Part shown: piece by piece, positions 1 through 9,731 of the stretch
Layout: each line of letters starts with the position of its first letter
Numbering within the stretch: position 1 is the first letter of the stretch
Assembly: GCA_024763365.1 (NCBI GenBank)
Contig: JANTFO010000011.1
Coordinates: 1-39,150, forward strand
DNA from: Flavobacteriaceae bacterium
Lineage (GTDB): Bacteria > Bacteroidota > Bacteroidia > Flavobacteriales > Flavobacteriaceae
DNA length: 39,150 bases
Reading direction: 5' to 3'
Translations under genes and position numbers: made by a program
Notes under the pieces: model-generated
The model's input: only the letters and a program-made list of their open reading frames with translations
What the model was told of the DNA's origin: nothing
Databases searched by the model: none

Positions 1-2153
1 CCAAAACTCCAATCAAAGTTATCATTATAGGTAAATCTTACTTGAAAAGCAGCATTGGCATAAGCCAAAACATCCATCTCAGGGAAAGATGTGAATTCAA
101 CTGTAGTATTGGCAACGTTAAGAATTTCAACCCAAGCACTACCGTCATAAACCTCAACGATTAAACTTCCGGCAGCCCATATATAATTTCCGTAATCGAA
201 TGATAAACTCGCTGAATACACTCCATCCAAATCATAGACAGGTGATAAAAGAGCCGCTATATTATCTGTTTCAAAAACATCGGCATCATCATCAAATAAG
301 GCTACATTACTGCCAAAATCTACTCCCCAAGCTTCTGAAGCACCGAAAGACCAATCCTGATCCCCTGATACTACTTGCGTAGTCCATCCAGCTGGCATAC
401 TGGCCCCTTCAAAAGTTTCATTTTCTGTTACAAGCGCTCCATTACCTCTACATATGGCAACAGGGGCTTGATTATCTTCTACGGTAACCGTAGCAGTACA
501 AGTAGTTGTATTACCCGCATCGTCCATAACTGATAAGGTAACCATATTTTCTCCAATATTAGAACAATCAAATGAAGACATATCTAATGATAATGATACA
601 TTAGTACAGTTATCACTGGAACCATTGTCAACATCCTCCGGCATGATACTTACCATACCATTAGCACCTAATTCAACAGTAATGTCTTGACACATCGCCA
701 TAGGAACTTCTGTATCATTAACGGTAATGGTAAAACTACAAGTGGATGTATGCCCTTCACTATCTGTAGCTTCAAAACTAACTGTTGTAACACCTACAGG
801 AAATACAGAACCACTAGCAGGGCCTGCTGTTTGGGTAGTAGCTACGACGCCATCTTCAACATCAATTGCTACAGCATCTGCAAAATTCACAACTGCACCA
901 CAAACACCGGAATCACTATCAGCTACTACATCTGAAGGACAAGAGATAAAGGGTGCATTGTAAAGAACCCACTCCAAAGCATTCGCTATTATAGTATCTC
1001 CATCTGTTGATACATCCCAAAAATCACCTCTAGCATCTGAAGATGGAGGATAGAAATTTAGGAAAACATGGTTTACTGAAGCGGCACCTACATTAGACAT
1101 TGAAATAATAAAAGGATCACCATTGTCATAATCTGCCTCTAGAACAGCTCCGGCACGCATAGTACCCCCTACATTATGATAAGAAGCACTACCACCATTA
1201 AATGAGGTAACGTCTGTAAATAATGAACTGGTAGGATTGTAAATTGTCCCTAATGTTCTTGGTGTATTCTGAGTTTGACTTGCACCATAATATAATGCAT
1301 AATTACTATAATTTCCACTTATTGGAATATTAGCTAAAAATGTCGCTGCAACAACCCCACCGCCATTATCCATATAAGCAGCTACAACATCTCCAGCAGC
1401 TACGGGATCATTGGCATATGCATCAGTAAAAACAAATACAGCATCATAATTATTTAATTCCGCTAATGTTGGGGTCCCATTGTTTAGTTGATAAACATCA
1501 ACAACAGAAAACCGACCAGTAGCCACAAGTTTTGCCTGAACATCAGCAGTATATGTAGTATTTGCAGCAGCTAATACCAATACTGTAGGCCCGCTTGGAG
1601 GAGCGCCAGGTGTAAAATCTTGATTGGTATTTACCGCTCCAAAAGTATTTGCCTGAGCAGGTTGCCAAACAAAATCTGTATATACACTTTTAGCAGCCAC
1701 ATTACCTAACTGTAAAGAATGGCCTACAGGAGTACTTCCGGGCTCAGAAACTCCAATATCTGTGGAATACAAACCATTGGCTACGCCATCAGTGGCCGCA
1801 AAAGCACCTTCGTAACTTAAAAATTGTACTACGTTACTACCATCGTAAAGTACAATACCATCTGGAGCACCATTTTGAATTCCAGATTGCGTAAAAGACA
1901 GTACTCCAAATCCATCATCTTGGTCTGGAATAACACCACTTAACGCAATAGTCATATACCCTGTACCATTGCTTCCATTATAAAACACTAAAGAATAACC
2001 TGATAAGTCTGTTCCGGCAGGTCCGGCAATTTCGACAGCTTCACCGGTATCTCCACCTGTGTTATCATAATGAATTTCGTTAATAAAAACACTTTGCCCA
2101 TAAGTGAACAAAGTAATTAATAACATACTAATAAATAAGTAATAATTTCTCAT
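1..2153 (-). CDS. Large secreted multidomain protein (lamin-tail-like, HYR and anchor-type domains), 3' end outside window
   Basis: This reading frame is open from an ATG at 2153 to the left edge (717 complete codons, no stop), so the C-terminus is missing. It starts with a signal peptide (MRNYYLFISMLLITLFTYGQ). Residues about 20-135 resemble the lamin-tail-like module of Bacteroidetes exoproteins (FINEIHYDN, GAPDGIVLYDG). Residues about 185-395 look like a ThuA/glutamine-amidotransferase-like fold with a run of V/A strands and glycines. Residues about 398-560 hold two HYR/Ig-like repeats (ISCPSDVVADSDSG, VTVEDNQAPVA). From about 578 a jelly-roll 'anchor' type domain begins (ETFEGASMPAGW). 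A C-terminal T9SS sorting domain beyond the edge is expected from this architecture but not seen. The role is probably cell-surface or extracellular adhesion or binding; no catalytic motif was recognised. Confidence 0.85.
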   Translation of the reverse strand, partial: MRNYYLFISMLLITLFTYGQSVFINEIHYDNTGGDTGEAVEIAGPAGTDLSGYSLVFYNGSNGTGYMTIALSGVIPDQDDGFGVLSFTQSGIQNGAPDGIVLYDGSNVVQFLSYEGAFAATDGVANGLYSTDIGVSEPGSTPVGHSLQLGNVAAKSVYTDFVWQPAQANTFGAVNTNQDFTPGAPPSGPTVLVLAAANTTYTADVQAKLVATGRFSVVDVYQLNNGTPTLAELNNYDAVFVFTDAYANDPVAAGDVVAAYMDNGGGVVAATFLANIPISGNYSNYALYYGASQTQNTPRTLGTIYNPTSSLFTDVTSFNGGSASYHNVGGTMRAGAVLEADYDNGDPFIISMSNVGAASVNHVFLNFYPPSSDARGDFWDVSTDGDTIIANALEWVLYNAPFISCPSDVVADSDSGVCGAVVNFADAVAIDVEDGVVATTQTAGPASGSVFPVGVTTVSFEATDSEGHTSTCSFTITVNDTEVPMAMCQDITVELGANGMVSIMPEDVDNGSSDNCTNVSLSLDMSSFDCSNIGENMVTLSVMDDAGNTTTCTATVTVEDNQAPVAICRGNGALVTENETFEGASMPAGWTTQVVSGDQDWSFGASEAWGVDFGSNVALFDDDADVFETDNIAALLSPVYDLDGVYSASLSFDYGNYIWAAGSLIVEVYDGSAWVEILNVANTTVEFTSFPEMDVLAYANAAFQVRFTYNDNFDWSF

Positions 2154-2184
2154 TGTTATAAATATTTAGTTAAAGAATAAGTCA

Positions 2185-2192
2185 CAAAAATA
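2185..2192 (-). promoter_or_regulatory. Bacteroidetes -7 box for the secreted protein gene
   Basis: On the minus strand this reads TATTTTTG, a perfect match to TAnnTTTG, about 32 nt upstream of the start codon at 2153. No clear TTG was found at the -33 spacing. Confidence 0.45.
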
Positions 2193-2299
2193 GCTTTTTT
2201 ATCCATAATAACTAATCATAAATTTATTAAATTTAACTTAACTTATTAAGTTGTTTAAAATGGCGTTTGTAAAATAAAGAAATCATAATGCAATTTTTT

Positions 2300-3250
2300 T
2301 TAGAAATTTATGGCGTACATGTCTTTTAACTCCTTTTTAATTGAATCAATTTTACTAATAAATTGTTTATAAGCCTCAGATTGTTTATCAAAAACTTCGT
2401 GGGCTATGCCTTTTTGAACTTCTTCAACTTTTTTCATAATTGGGTAAACTGAATCATCTATCCAAACTTTTTTAAAGATATCCCATATATAATTAATTGC
2501 CGTTTGATTAGGATGCAACATATCGGAAGCATAAAAACGGTATTCCCTTAAATCGTATAGCTGTATTTCATAAGATGGAAAATAGTGCACATTTTGTTCC
2601 TTTACCACTTCTTGCACAGCTCCTAATAACAAGCCTTTACTATTGGCAGCATTGATCATCCCATCTTTTAAATGTAAAACCGGGGAAACTGTCAGAATTA
2701 CTTGAACATTAGGATTTAATTCTTTTATTGATCTAATACTACTCGTCAAATTTTTCTTTATTTGATCAAAAGTCAATAATTCTTTCTTGAATTTATTATT
2801 GGGAACTTTATGACAATTGGCCACTATTTCATCTGTTTCTTTAAGGCGATATACCCAAGCTGTGCCTAGTGTTATTACAATGAGTCTTGATGATTGTAGA
2901 AATTCATAAGCTTTTGATATAGCAATGTTTATTTTATCTAGCACCATTAATGCATCTGTGTCAGAAAAGGCGGAATGATGCTGAAAACTATGCCATCTTT
3001 CCTCATGAAAAAATAAATCATTCTTTGTGTACTTCCGCTGTTCTGCTATATCCAGAATAGCCCTCTGGATAGATGCCGGATTAAAAAGAATTCCATGAGG
3101 ATTTATTAAATTCATGAATCGATAATAATCAAGCTTTTCACCAATATTTTCCACAAAACAAGAACCCATCAAAAAAATTTTATCACCATAATTAATGACC
3201 TGCTCGGGTTTCTGAATTTCATCAATATTAACAGCTGTCCTAAAATTCAA
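2300..3250 (-). CDS. GSCFA domain-containing protein
   Basis: A 316-residue protein with the family's diagnostic motif near the N-terminus (M-G-S-C-F, residues 28-32), then the conserved NPHGILFNP segment and an internal GTAWVY motif. GSCFA proteins are widespread in Bacteroidetes and related to SGNH/GDSL-type hydrolases. Their substrate is not established and I do not infer one. No signal peptide or membrane segment is visible, so it is probably cytoplasmic. The gene is divergent from lepA across a 149-bp spacer and stands alone on its strand. The family call is secure; the biochemical role is unknown. Confidence 0.85.
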   Translation of the reverse strand: MNFRTAVNIDEIQKPEQVINYGDKIFLMGSCFVENIGEKLDYYRFMNLINPHGILFNPASIQRAILDIAEQRKYTKNDLFFHEERWHSFQHHSAFSDTDALMVLDKINIAISKAYEFLQSSRLIVITLGTAWVYRLKETDEIVANCHKVPNNKFKKELLTFDQIKKNLTSSIRSIKELNPNVQVILTVSPVLHLKDGMINAANSKGLLLGAVQEVVKEQNVHYFPSYEIQLYDLREYRFYASDMLHPNQTAINYIWDIFKKVWIDDSVYPIMKKVEEVQKGIAHEVFDKQSEAYKQFISKIDSIKKELKDMYAINF

Positions 3251-3399
3251 AATCTAATATTTTTACTGTAGTCCACAATCTAAAAACAACGGCAAATTAC
3301 AATAAAATATCAATACACTGTCAAGCATGAAAATTCTAAACTCATAATTCATATATCTTAATTTATTCCCTATCTTGCGAGCCTGATTTTTTAAGACTA

Positions 3400-5196
3400 A
3401 TGAAGCACATCAGAAACTTTTGTATCATTGCTCATATTGACCATGGGAAAAGCACCTTAGCGGATCGATTATTGGATTTTACCAAAACCATTACCGAACG
3501 TGAAAGACAAGATCAATTGTTAGATACTATGGACCTGGAGCGTGAACGTGGCATCACAATTAAGAGCCATGCCATACAAATGGAATATGAATATGACAAT
3601 GAGACCTATATATTAAATTTGATAGACACCCCCGGCCATGTAGATTTTTCGTATGAAGTATCCAGATCTATTGCGGCCTGTGAAGGAGCACTTTTAATTG
3701 TAGATGCAGCACAAAGTATTCAAGCGCAAACCATATCAAATTTATATCTGGCGCTTGACCATGATCTGGAAATTATTCCGGTACTTAATAAAATTGACCT
3801 GCCTAGTGCTAAACCTGAAGAAGTCACAGATGATATTGTAGAGCTTTTGGGATGTGATTCCGAAGATGTAATTCCTGCTAGTGGTAAAACAGGGGAAGGT
3901 GTTGAACAAATACTAAAGGCTATCATAGAACGTGTACCACCCCCAACCGGTGACCCTAATGCACCCTTACAAGCATTAATATTTGATTCTGTATACAATT
4001 CTTACAGAGGCGTTGAAACCTATTTTAGGGTTGTCAATGGTGCCATACGTAAAAAACAACGGGTAAAATTTATGGCCACAGGCAAAGAGTATTTTGCAGA
4101 AGAAGTCGGCACACTCAAACTGAAACAAATACCCAAAGATATCATTAACACCGGTGATGTAGGCTATTTGGTAACCGGCATCAAAGAAGCACAGGAAGTA
4201 AAAGTGGGTGACACCATTACCGATGTATTGAATCCTACCGATAAACGCATTGAAGGCTTTGAGGATGTAAAACCGATGGTATTTGCAGGGATATATCCGG
4301 TTGATACTGAAGATTATGAAGAGTTGAGAAATTCTATGGAAAAATTAAAACTCAATGATGCTTCCTTAATTTTTACACCCGAAAGTTCTGCGGCACTTGG
4401 ATTTGGTTTCCGTTGTGGTTTTCTCGGTATGTTGCATCTCGAAATTGTTCAGGAAAGATTGGAAAGAGAATTTGACATGACTGTGATCACTACAGTACCC
4501 AATGTTTCTTACCATGCTTTTTCTACTAAAAACCCGGATGAAATTATCCCAGTTCACAATCCATCAGATTTACCGGACCCATCTGCTCTTGCAAGGGTTG
4601 AAGAACCTTATATCAAAGCCTCGATCATAACCAAATCAGATTTTATTGGACCTGTGATGTCACTTTGTATTGAAAAGAGAGGGGTCATTACTAATCAAAG
4701 CTATTTGACAAGTGACCGGGTAGAATTGAGTTTTGATATGCCTTTAGCAGAGATCGTATTTGATTTTTACGACCGGCTAAAGACTGTTTCCAGAGGTTAT
4801 GCTTCTTTCGACTACCACCCGATAGGTATGAGAGAATCTAAACTGGTTAGGTTAGATATTCTTTTAAATGGAAATATGGTAGATGCGCTCTCGGCATTGA
4901 TTCATAAAGACAGTGCTTATGACATTGGTAAAAGAATGGTCACCAAACTTCGGGGCTTAATCCCAAGGCAACAATTTGACATACCCATTCAAGCAGCTAT
5001 AGGAACTAAAATTATATCCCGCGAAACCGTTAAAGCCTTGCGTAAAGATGTTACTGCGAAATGTTATGGAGGTGATATAACACGTAAAAGGAAACTGTTA
5101 GAAAAACAAAAGAAAGGTAAAAAGCGCATGCGCCAGGTAGGTAATGTGGAAATTCCGCAATCTGCATTTATGGCCGTATTGAAACTAGATGAGTAA
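3400..5196 (+). CDS. lepA: Elongation factor 4 (LepA) GTPase
   Basis: A full-length 598-residue translational GTPase, the usual LepA size. It has the G1 loop AHIDHGKST (residues 11-19), the DTPGH G3 motif (76-80), NKID G4 (130-133), and the LepA-specific basic C-terminal region ending with [11 protein letters not shown] and the [11 protein letters not shown] tail. EF4 binds the ribosome and back-translocates or rescues stalled elongation complexes. The N-terminal [10 protein letters not shown] fits family starts, so the ATG at 3400 is well supported. The common lepA-lepB pairing is absent: a strong terminator follows and the next gene is convergent. Confidence 0.97.
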   Translation: MKHIRNFCIIAHIDHGKSTLADRLLDFTKTITERERQDQLLDTMDLERERGITIKSHAIQMEYEYDNETYILNLIDTPGHVDFSYEVSRSIAACEGALLIVDAAQSIQAQTISNLYLALDHDLEIIPVLNKIDLPSAKPEEVTDDIVELLGCDSEDVIPASGKTGEGVEQILKAIIERVPPPTGDPNAPLQALIFDSVYNSYRGVETYFRVVNGAIRKKQRVKFMATGKEYFAEEVGTLKLKQIPKDIINTGDVGYLVTGIKEAQEVKVGDTITDVLNPTDKRIEGFEDVKPMVFAGIYPVDTEDYEELRNSMEKLKLNDASLIFTPESSAALGFGFRCGFLGMLHLEIVQERLEREFDMTVITTVPNVSYHAFSTKNPDEIIPVHNPSDLPDPSALARVEEPYIKASIITKSDFIGPVMSLCIEKRGVITNQSYLTSDRVELSFDMPLAEIVFDFYDRLKTVSRGYASFDYHPIGMRESKLVRLDILLNGNMVDALSALIHKDSAYDIGKRMVTKLRGLIPRQQFDIPIQAAIGTKIISRETVKALRKDVTAKCYGGDITRKRKLLEKQKKGKKRMRQVGNVEIPQSAFMAVLKLDE

Positions 5197-5211
5197 TCTC
5201 TATTTTAAAAT

Positions 5212-5245
5212 AAAAAAGCCGGAATTAATTAATTCCGGCTTTTTT
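5212..5245. terminator. Bidirectional intrinsic terminator between lepA and the ferredoxin gene
   Basis: Perfect 15-bp arms (5212-5226 and 5231-5245; core AAGCCGGAATT / AATTCCGGCTT) around a 4-nt AATT loop. A T-run follows on the + strand and an A-run precedes, so it can end both convergent transcripts. Confidence 0.93.
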
Positions 5246-5260
5246 TGATAACTGGATGTT

Positions 5261-5614
5261 TTATTCACCATGCAACCAAACTTTTTTCTTTAAAAGCTGT
5301 TCTTCGGTTTCTTCAAAGTCTTCATCTGGGACACAAGCGTCTACCGGACATACAGATGCACATTGTGGTTCATCATGGAAGCCTTTACATTCTGTACATT
5401 TATCAGTTACGATAAAATAAAATTCATCAGATTTTGCTTCAAATTCTTCTGCTGCATCTACTGTTTCACCACTACTCATGAGGGTAACTTCACCACTCAA
5501 TGCAGTACCGTCTGCATAAGACCATTCCTGATCTGGTTCATAAATTGCCGTATTTGGACATTCACTGATACATGCATCACAGTTGATACAATCATCGGTT
5601 ATTTTAATAGCCAT
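5261..5614 (-). CDS. Dicluster [4Fe-4S] ferredoxin
   Basis: A 117-residue acidic ferredoxin. The first cluster motif is C9-x2-C12-x2-C15-x3-C19-P. The second is C73-x2-C76-x8-C85-x3-C89-P, the Cx2Cx8Cx3C spacing of Allochromatium-type ferredoxins. Between the two motifs lies an unusually long Asp/Glu-rich insertion (about residues 21-72). The gene is divergent from korA across 282 bp. This placement suggests it is the acceptor of KorAB and the carrier that feeds the complex I lacking NuoEFG; that role is inferred. It ends against the shared lepA terminator. Confidence 0.9.
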   Translation of the reverse strand: MAIKITDDCINCDACISECPNTAIYEPDQEWSYADGTALSGEVTLMSSGETVDAAEEFEAKSDEFYFIVTDKCTECKGFHDEPQCASVCPVDACVPDEDFEETEEQLLKKKVWLHGE

Positions 5615-5644
5615 TATTTTAAAATTTTAAAATTTAACACAGTA

Positions 5645-5676
5645 CAAAATTACATAAATAACAAAAGGAACATCAA
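5645..5676 (-). promoter_or_regulatory. Predicted ferredoxin promoter
   Basis: On the minus strand a TTG (5674-5676) and a perfect TAATTTTG -7 box (5645-5652) are separated by 21 nt, compatible with the Bacteroidetes sigma-A pattern. The -7 box lies about 30 nt from the start codon. Confidence 0.6.
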
Positions 5677-5686
5677 GTTTTCTGAA

Positions 5687-5705
5687 ATTTAGAATCATTC
5701 TAAAT
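5687..5705. promoter_or_regulatory. 19-bp palindrome resembling a Fur/PerR-family operator
   Basis: ATTTAGAAT-C-ATTCTAAAT is a perfect inverted repeat with 9-bp arms around one central base. The inner 15 bp, TTAGAAT-C-ATTCTAA, have the 7-1-7 form of PerR/Fur boxes. It lies just upstream of the ferredoxin -33 element and about 130 bp upstream of the korA one. The regulator is inferred; no Fur-family gene is in the window. Confidence 0.5.
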
Positions 5706-5834
5706 AATATTCGTGTCCTAAAAAAAGCTATCATTTATTGTTGCATTAATTACAATTCATCTTTTTAAAAAACTGACATAAGTCATTGAATATTTTTTAT
5801 TTTAATTTCTACACAAAATAAGTTTGTAAAATCC

Positions 5835-5863
5835 TTGCAGACAATAGTTTTTTTCTAATTTTG
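5835..5863 (+). promoter_or_regulatory. Predicted promoter of the korAB-nuo operon
   Basis: TTG (5835-5837), 18-nt spacer, then TAATTTTG (5856-5863), a perfect TAnnTTTG -7 box. The predicted transcript start is near 5870, leaving about 27 nt of leader before korA. It is the only clear promoter seen ahead of the operon. Confidence 0.65.
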
Positions 5864-5896
5864 TCACTTCAAAATAGTTAACTAATTCTTGTATAG

Positions 5897-7753
5897 ATGT
5901 CAACAAGCACTAATAATAATTCAAAAAAAGGTATTCATTTAGAAAGTGTTGCGATTAGGTTTGTAGGAGATTCAGGGGATGGTATGCAGCTTACTGGTAC
6001 TCAGTTTACAGACACCTCTGCACTTTTTGGAAATGATGTAGCTACATTTCCCAACTATCCTTCGGAAATTAGAGCACCTCAAGGAAGCCTCTATGGGGTT
6101 TCCGGGTTTCAAGTGCACATGGGTAGTGCGGAAATATCAACGCCCGGCGATACTGTAGACACACTGGTAGCCATGAATCCAGCTGCATTAAAAACGAATA
6201 TAAGCGCCTTAAAACCAGGCCATATGCTTATTGTAGATTCGGATTCCTTTTCTAGGAAAAATTTGGAAAAAGCTCATTATGAAAGCAACCCTTTAACCGA
6301 TGGCAGCCTGGAAAATTACAAGGTTATTGAAGTAGCCATGACCACGCATACACGAGAAGCGCTCAAAGATATGGATCTTGATAATAAAACCATCTTAAGG
6401 AGCAAAAACATGTTTGCCTTGGGAATGGTCTATTTTATCTATAACCGTTCTATGGAGTATACCATAGATTTTTTCAATAAAAAATTCAAGAACAAACCTC
6501 AGATTATTGAGGCCAATACCAAAGTGCTACAAGCCGGTTACTTTTATGCTGAAACACTGGAATTAATTTCCACCACTTATCAGGTAGCCCCTGCTAAAAT
6601 GAAAAAAGGAACCTATCGTATTATTAATGGTAATACAGCCACTGCTTGGGGATTCTTAGCTGCTGCCCAAAATTCTGGTATGGAGCTATTCTTAGGTTCC
6701 TATCCCATCACACCAGCTACTGACATTCTACATGAATTGTCAAAACACCGTTGTGATTGTTATGGTATTAAAACCTTTCAGGCAGAAGATGAAATTGCAG
6801 GTATCACTTCATCCATTGGAGCAGCATTTGCCGGTGATTTAGCAATTACAACTACCTCAGGCCCCGGATTAGCACTTAAAGGAGAAGCTATCGGGTTGGC
6901 AATGATGATGGAGTTACCACTTGTTATTGTAAATGTTCAACGTGGAGGCCCTTCTACAGGCCTACCTACCAAAACAGAACAATCTGACCTGCTTCAAGCT
7001 TTATATGGAAGAAATGGAGAAAGTCCGGTTGTCGTTATCGCTGCCAGTACACCCGATAATTCATTTGACTATGCCTATCAAGCTTGTAAAATTGCTCTTG
7101 AACACATGACTCCAGTAATCCTGTTAACCGATGGTTATATAGCTAATGGATCTGCGCCCTGGAAGATTAAAAGGACTTCTGAATTGCCTCCTATCAAAAA
7201 TAATATTATTACGGAAGCGGAATCTTATGTCCCTTATAATAGAGATGAAAAAACATTAGCGCGTAAATGGGCCATTCCCGGGACACCAGGCTTAGAACAC
7301 CGCATTGGAGGTTTGGAAAAAGACAAGTTAACCGGCAACGTATCCTATGACTCTGAGAACCACGAATATCAAGTTAACATTCGTGCAGAAAAAGTAAAAA
7401 GAGTTGAAAATTACATACCCGACATCAAGTCAGAATTAGCAGAAGAAGGTGATCTTTTAGTGATCGGTTGGGGGGGTACCTATGGTACTTTACATACTGC
7501 CGTAGCACAAATGAATGAGGAAGGCTATAATATTGGACATCTTCACTTCAATTATATTAATCCTTTACCTAAAAATACAGGTGAAGTACTTAAGAAATTC
7601 AAGAAAATTATTGTTTGTGAATTAAACAAAGGCCAAATGGCATTGGTTCTAAACTCTAAATATAGTGAGTTTGAATATCTACAATACAACAAAGTTCAGG
7701 GCTTGCCATTTACCACTCTTGAGTTAACAGAAAAATTTAAGCAACTTATTTAA
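5897..7753 (+). CDS. korA: 2-oxoacid (probably 2-oxoglutarate):ferredoxin oxidoreductase, fused gamma-alpha subunit
   Basis: A 618-residue subunit. Residues about 12-200 form the gamma domain (VAIRFVGDSGDGMQ, FPNYPSEIRAPQGS). Residues about 230-618 form the alpha part, with the substrate-loop YPITPATDILHEL motif from Y269 and a GGPSTGLPTKTEQSDL stretch. Fused gamma-alpha chains pair with a separate TPP-binding beta chain, here korB 2 nt downstream. The enzyme decarboxylates a 2-oxoacid oxidatively to acyl-CoA and reduces ferredoxin. The preference for 2-oxoglutarate is inferred from overall similarity to Bacteroidetes KorA and cannot be proven from sequence alone. It is the first gene of the operon that continues into nuoA-N. 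Confidence 0.92.
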   Translation: MSTSTNNNSKKGIHLESVAIRFVGDSGDGMQLTGTQFTDTSALFGNDVATFPNYPSEIRAPQGSLYGVSGFQVHMGSAEISTPGDTVDTLVAMNPAALKTNISALKPGHMLIVDSDSFSRKNLEKAHYESNPLTDGSLENYKVIEVAMTTHTREALKDMDLDNKTILRSKNMFALGMVYFIYNRSMEYTIDFFNKKFKNKPQIIEANTKVLQAGYFYAETLELISTTYQVAPAKMKKGTYRIINGNTATAWGFLAAAQNSGMELFLGSYPITPATDILHELSKHRCDCYGIKTFQAEDEIAGITSSIGAAFAGDLAITTTSGPGLALKGEAIGLAMMMELPLVIVNVQRGGPSTGLPTKTEQSDLLQALYGRNGESPVVVIAASTPDNSFDYAYQACKIALEHMTPVILLTDGYIANGSAPWKIKRTSELPPIKNNIITEAESYVPYNRDEKTLARKWAIPGTPGLEHRIGGLEKDKLTGNVSYDSENHEYQVNIRAEKVKRVENYIPDIKSELAEEGDLLVIGWGGTYGTLHTAVAQMNEEGYNIGHLHFNYINPLPKNTGEVLKKFKKIIVCELNKGQMALVLNSKYSEFEYLQYNKVQGLPFTTLELTEKFKQLI

Positions 7754-7755
7754 TT

Positions 7756-8766
7756 ATGGAAAATACACCTGTAAAATATACTTTTAAAGACTTTCAAAGC
7801 GATCAGGAAGTAAGATGGTGTCCGGGCTGTGACGACTATGTAATATTACGAGCCATTCAAAAAGCCCTTCCTGAGATGGGTAGAAAAAAAGAAGAATTTG
7901 TATTTATTTCGGGGATAGGTTGTTCATCACGCTTCCCTTATTATGTTGACACTTATGGTGTGCATGGCATTCACGGACGCGCTGCTGCAATTGCAACAGG
8001 TACTAAATTGGCAAATCCTAATTTAAGTGTATGGGTAGCCAGTGGTGATGGTGACTCTATGGCTATTGGGGGAAATCACTTTATTCATTTATTGAGAAGG
8101 AATTTAGACCTTAATTACATCCTGTTCAACAACGAAATATATGGTCTTACCAAAGGTCAATTTTCACCAACTTCTGAGTTAGGTCAAAAAACAAAAACTT
8201 CTCCTTATGGCAATACACAACCTCCTTTCAATCCCGGGGAGTTAGCTATAGGATCCAGTGCCAGATTTTTTGCCCGCTTGGGAGGAAATGGCCCTAAAGA
8301 AATGACAGATGTTTTCATCAAAGCAGAAAAATTCAAGGGGACAGCACTAGTTGAAATATTACAAAACTGTGTGATTTTTAACGATGGATGCTTCAAAAAG
8401 TATACAGATAGAGATGTCAAAGAAGACAAGCAACTATTTATAGAACATGGGAAACCGATGATTTTCGGTAAAGAAAAGAACAAAGGGCTCATCTTAAATG
8501 GACTTAAATTAGAAGTAGTTACTATTGGCGAAAATGGCATTAAGGAAGAAGATATTATAGTACATAACGCCCAAGAATCTGATTCAACTTTACATATGAT
8601 GCTGGCAAAAATGGAGTATCCTTTGGTTACAGGTATTATCAGAAGCGTTGAAGAGGAAACTCTCGAAGAAAGAGAACGAAATTTGGTTAATTCTGTTTCT
8701 GAAAAAGACAAATTTACCTGTGTAGATGATCTGTTTTTCTCAGGTGAAACTTATGAAGTAAAATAA
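7756..8766 (+). CDS. korB: 2-oxoacid (probably 2-oxoglutarate):ferredoxin oxidoreductase, beta subunit (TPP and [4Fe-4S])
   Basis: A 336-residue beta subunit. The cluster-type cysteines are visible as W-C22-P-G-C25, C56 (GIGCSSRFPYY) and C205 (LQNC). The TPP/Mg site is GDGD at 97-100 followed by NNEIYGLTKGQ at 125-135. It binds thiamine diphosphate and passes electrons from the oxidised 2-oxoacid through its cluster to ferredoxin. The N-terminal motif reads CPGCDD rather than the common CPGCG(H/N). Length and order are typical of two-subunit KGOR enzymes. Only 9 nt separate it from nuoA, so the enzyme and complex I are very probably co-transcribed. Confidence 0.93.
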   Translation: MENTPVKYTFKDFQSDQEVRWCPGCDDYVILRAIQKALPEMGRKKEEFVFISGIGCSSRFPYYVDTYGVHGIHGRAAAIATGTKLANPNLSVWVASGDGDSMAIGGNHFIHLLRRNLDLNYILFNNEIYGLTKGQFSPTSELGQKTKTSPYGNTQPPFNPGELAIGSSARFFARLGGNGPKEMTDVFIKAEKFKGTALVEILQNCVIFNDGCFKKYTDRDVKEDKQLFIEHGKPMIFGKEKNKGLILNGLKLEVVTIGENGIKEEDIIVHNAQESDSTLHMMLAKMEYPLVTGIIRSVEEETLEERERNLVNSVSEKDKFTCVDDLFFSGETYEVK

Positions 8767-8775
8767 TATTTAAAT

Positions 8776-9126
8776 ATGGGAAACATAGCAATTTTCATTT
8801 TTTTCTTACTCGGAGTCATCTTAGTTGCAGGGGCTAATGCACTCTCCAATTTGATTTCTCCTAAATCTGATAATTTACAAAAAAGAGAACCCTATGAAAG
8901 TGGTATGGTTACCAAAGGCCCAACTTGGGTTCAGTTTAAAGTAGGTTACTATCTATACGCTATCTTATTTTTAATTTTTGATGTAGAAGTAGCCTTTTTA
9001 GTGCCTTGGTCTGTTGTATATAAGGATATGGGTTGGGTAGCTTTAGTTGAAGTATTAGTTTTCTTAATCATATTGGGTCTGGGCTTACTATATGCCTGGA
9101 AAAAACAAGCATTAAAATGGGAGTAA
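8776..9126 (+). CDS. nuoA: NADH-quinone oxidoreductase (complex I) subunit A
   Basis: A 116-residue membrane protein with three predicted helices (about 3-22, 60-82, 88-108). It has the conserved KREPYESG loop and the [18 protein letters not shown] helix motif of NuoA, whose acidic residues line the quinone channel. It follows korB by 9 nt and its stop shares a base with the preferred nuoB start (TAATG). Confidence 0.95.
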   Translation: MGNIAIFIFFLLGVILVAGANALSNLISPKSDNLQKREPYESGMVTKGPTWVQFKVGYYLYAILFLIFDVEVAFLVPWSVVYKDMGWVALVEVLVFLIILGLGLLYAWKKQALKWE

Positions 9127-9731
9127 TGAACAAAGACATAAAAACTATAAATCAAGAAATCCCTGCAGATTTTCCAGGCCAGGTAATACCGGGTGGTAAT
9201 GGAGGAAATATCGTTATTACCAGCCTTAACAAAGTCATAGACTGGGGAAGAAAAAATTCTTTATGGTCACTCTATTTCGGGACCAGTTGTTGTGCTATCG
9301 AAATGATGCAAACTGGTGCTGCCACAAATGATTATTCCCGTTTCGGATTTGAAGTAGCACGCCCTTCCCCGCGCCAAGCTGACCTTATTATAATTGCTGG
9401 AACCATTGTTAATAAAATGGCACCTGTTCTCCGGAGATTATATGATCAAATGGCAGAACCTAAATATGTTATCGCCATGGGTGCTTGTGCTATATCGGGT
9501 GGACCATTTTACTATAACTCTTATTCAGTAGTCAAGGGTGCCGACCATGTGATTCCTGTAGATGTATATGTGCCTGGGTGTCCGCCAAGACCGGAAGCAC
9601 TTTTGGAAGGAATGATCAAACTTCAGGAAAAGATCATGAATGAAAATGCGCTTAATCGTCCCAATCCAATGGATGGATTTGATGAAGGAAAGGCTCATAT
9701 AAAACCGATTAAAATGATCAATCATGACTAA
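9126..9731 (+). CDS. nuoB: Complex I subunit B (cluster N2)
   Basis: A peripheral-arm subunit that ligates the terminal cluster N2. The four ligands are the adjacent C55-C56 ([10 protein letters not shown]), C121 (MGACA) and C152 ([10 protein letters not shown]). I chose the ATG at 9126, which overlaps the nuoA stop as TAATG and gives 201 residues. An in-frame ATG at 9117 would add three residues. It passes electrons from NuoI to quinone; in this operon the upstream donor is probably ferredoxin rather than NuoEFG. Confidence 0.95.
   Translation: MNKDIKTINQEIPADFPGQVIPGGNGGNIVITSLNKVIDWGRKNSLWSLYFGTSCCAIEMMQTGAATNDYSRFGFEVARPSPRQADLIIIAGTIVNKMAPVLRRLYDQMAEPKYVIAMGACAISGGPFYYNSYSVVKGADHVIPVDVYVPGCPPRPEALLEGMIKLQEKIMNENALNRPNPMDGFDEGKAHIKPIKMINHD

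Larger units (their letters stand above)
5615..5896. other. Divergent regulatory region between ferredoxin and korA
   Basis: A 282-bp AT-rich spacer with no open gene. It holds a promoter for each flanking gene and a 19-bp palindrome at 5687-5705, each listed separately. Confidence 0.7.

Noticed and set aside
687-963. Short + strand frames at the left end
   Set aside because: They are opposite the HYR domains of the large minus-strand secreted protein, whose frame is continuous and domain-rich.
8205-8711. 168-codon minus-strand frame inside korB
   Set aside because: Antisense shadow; Ser/Leu-rich translation with no family-like pattern, and korB is certain on the + strand.
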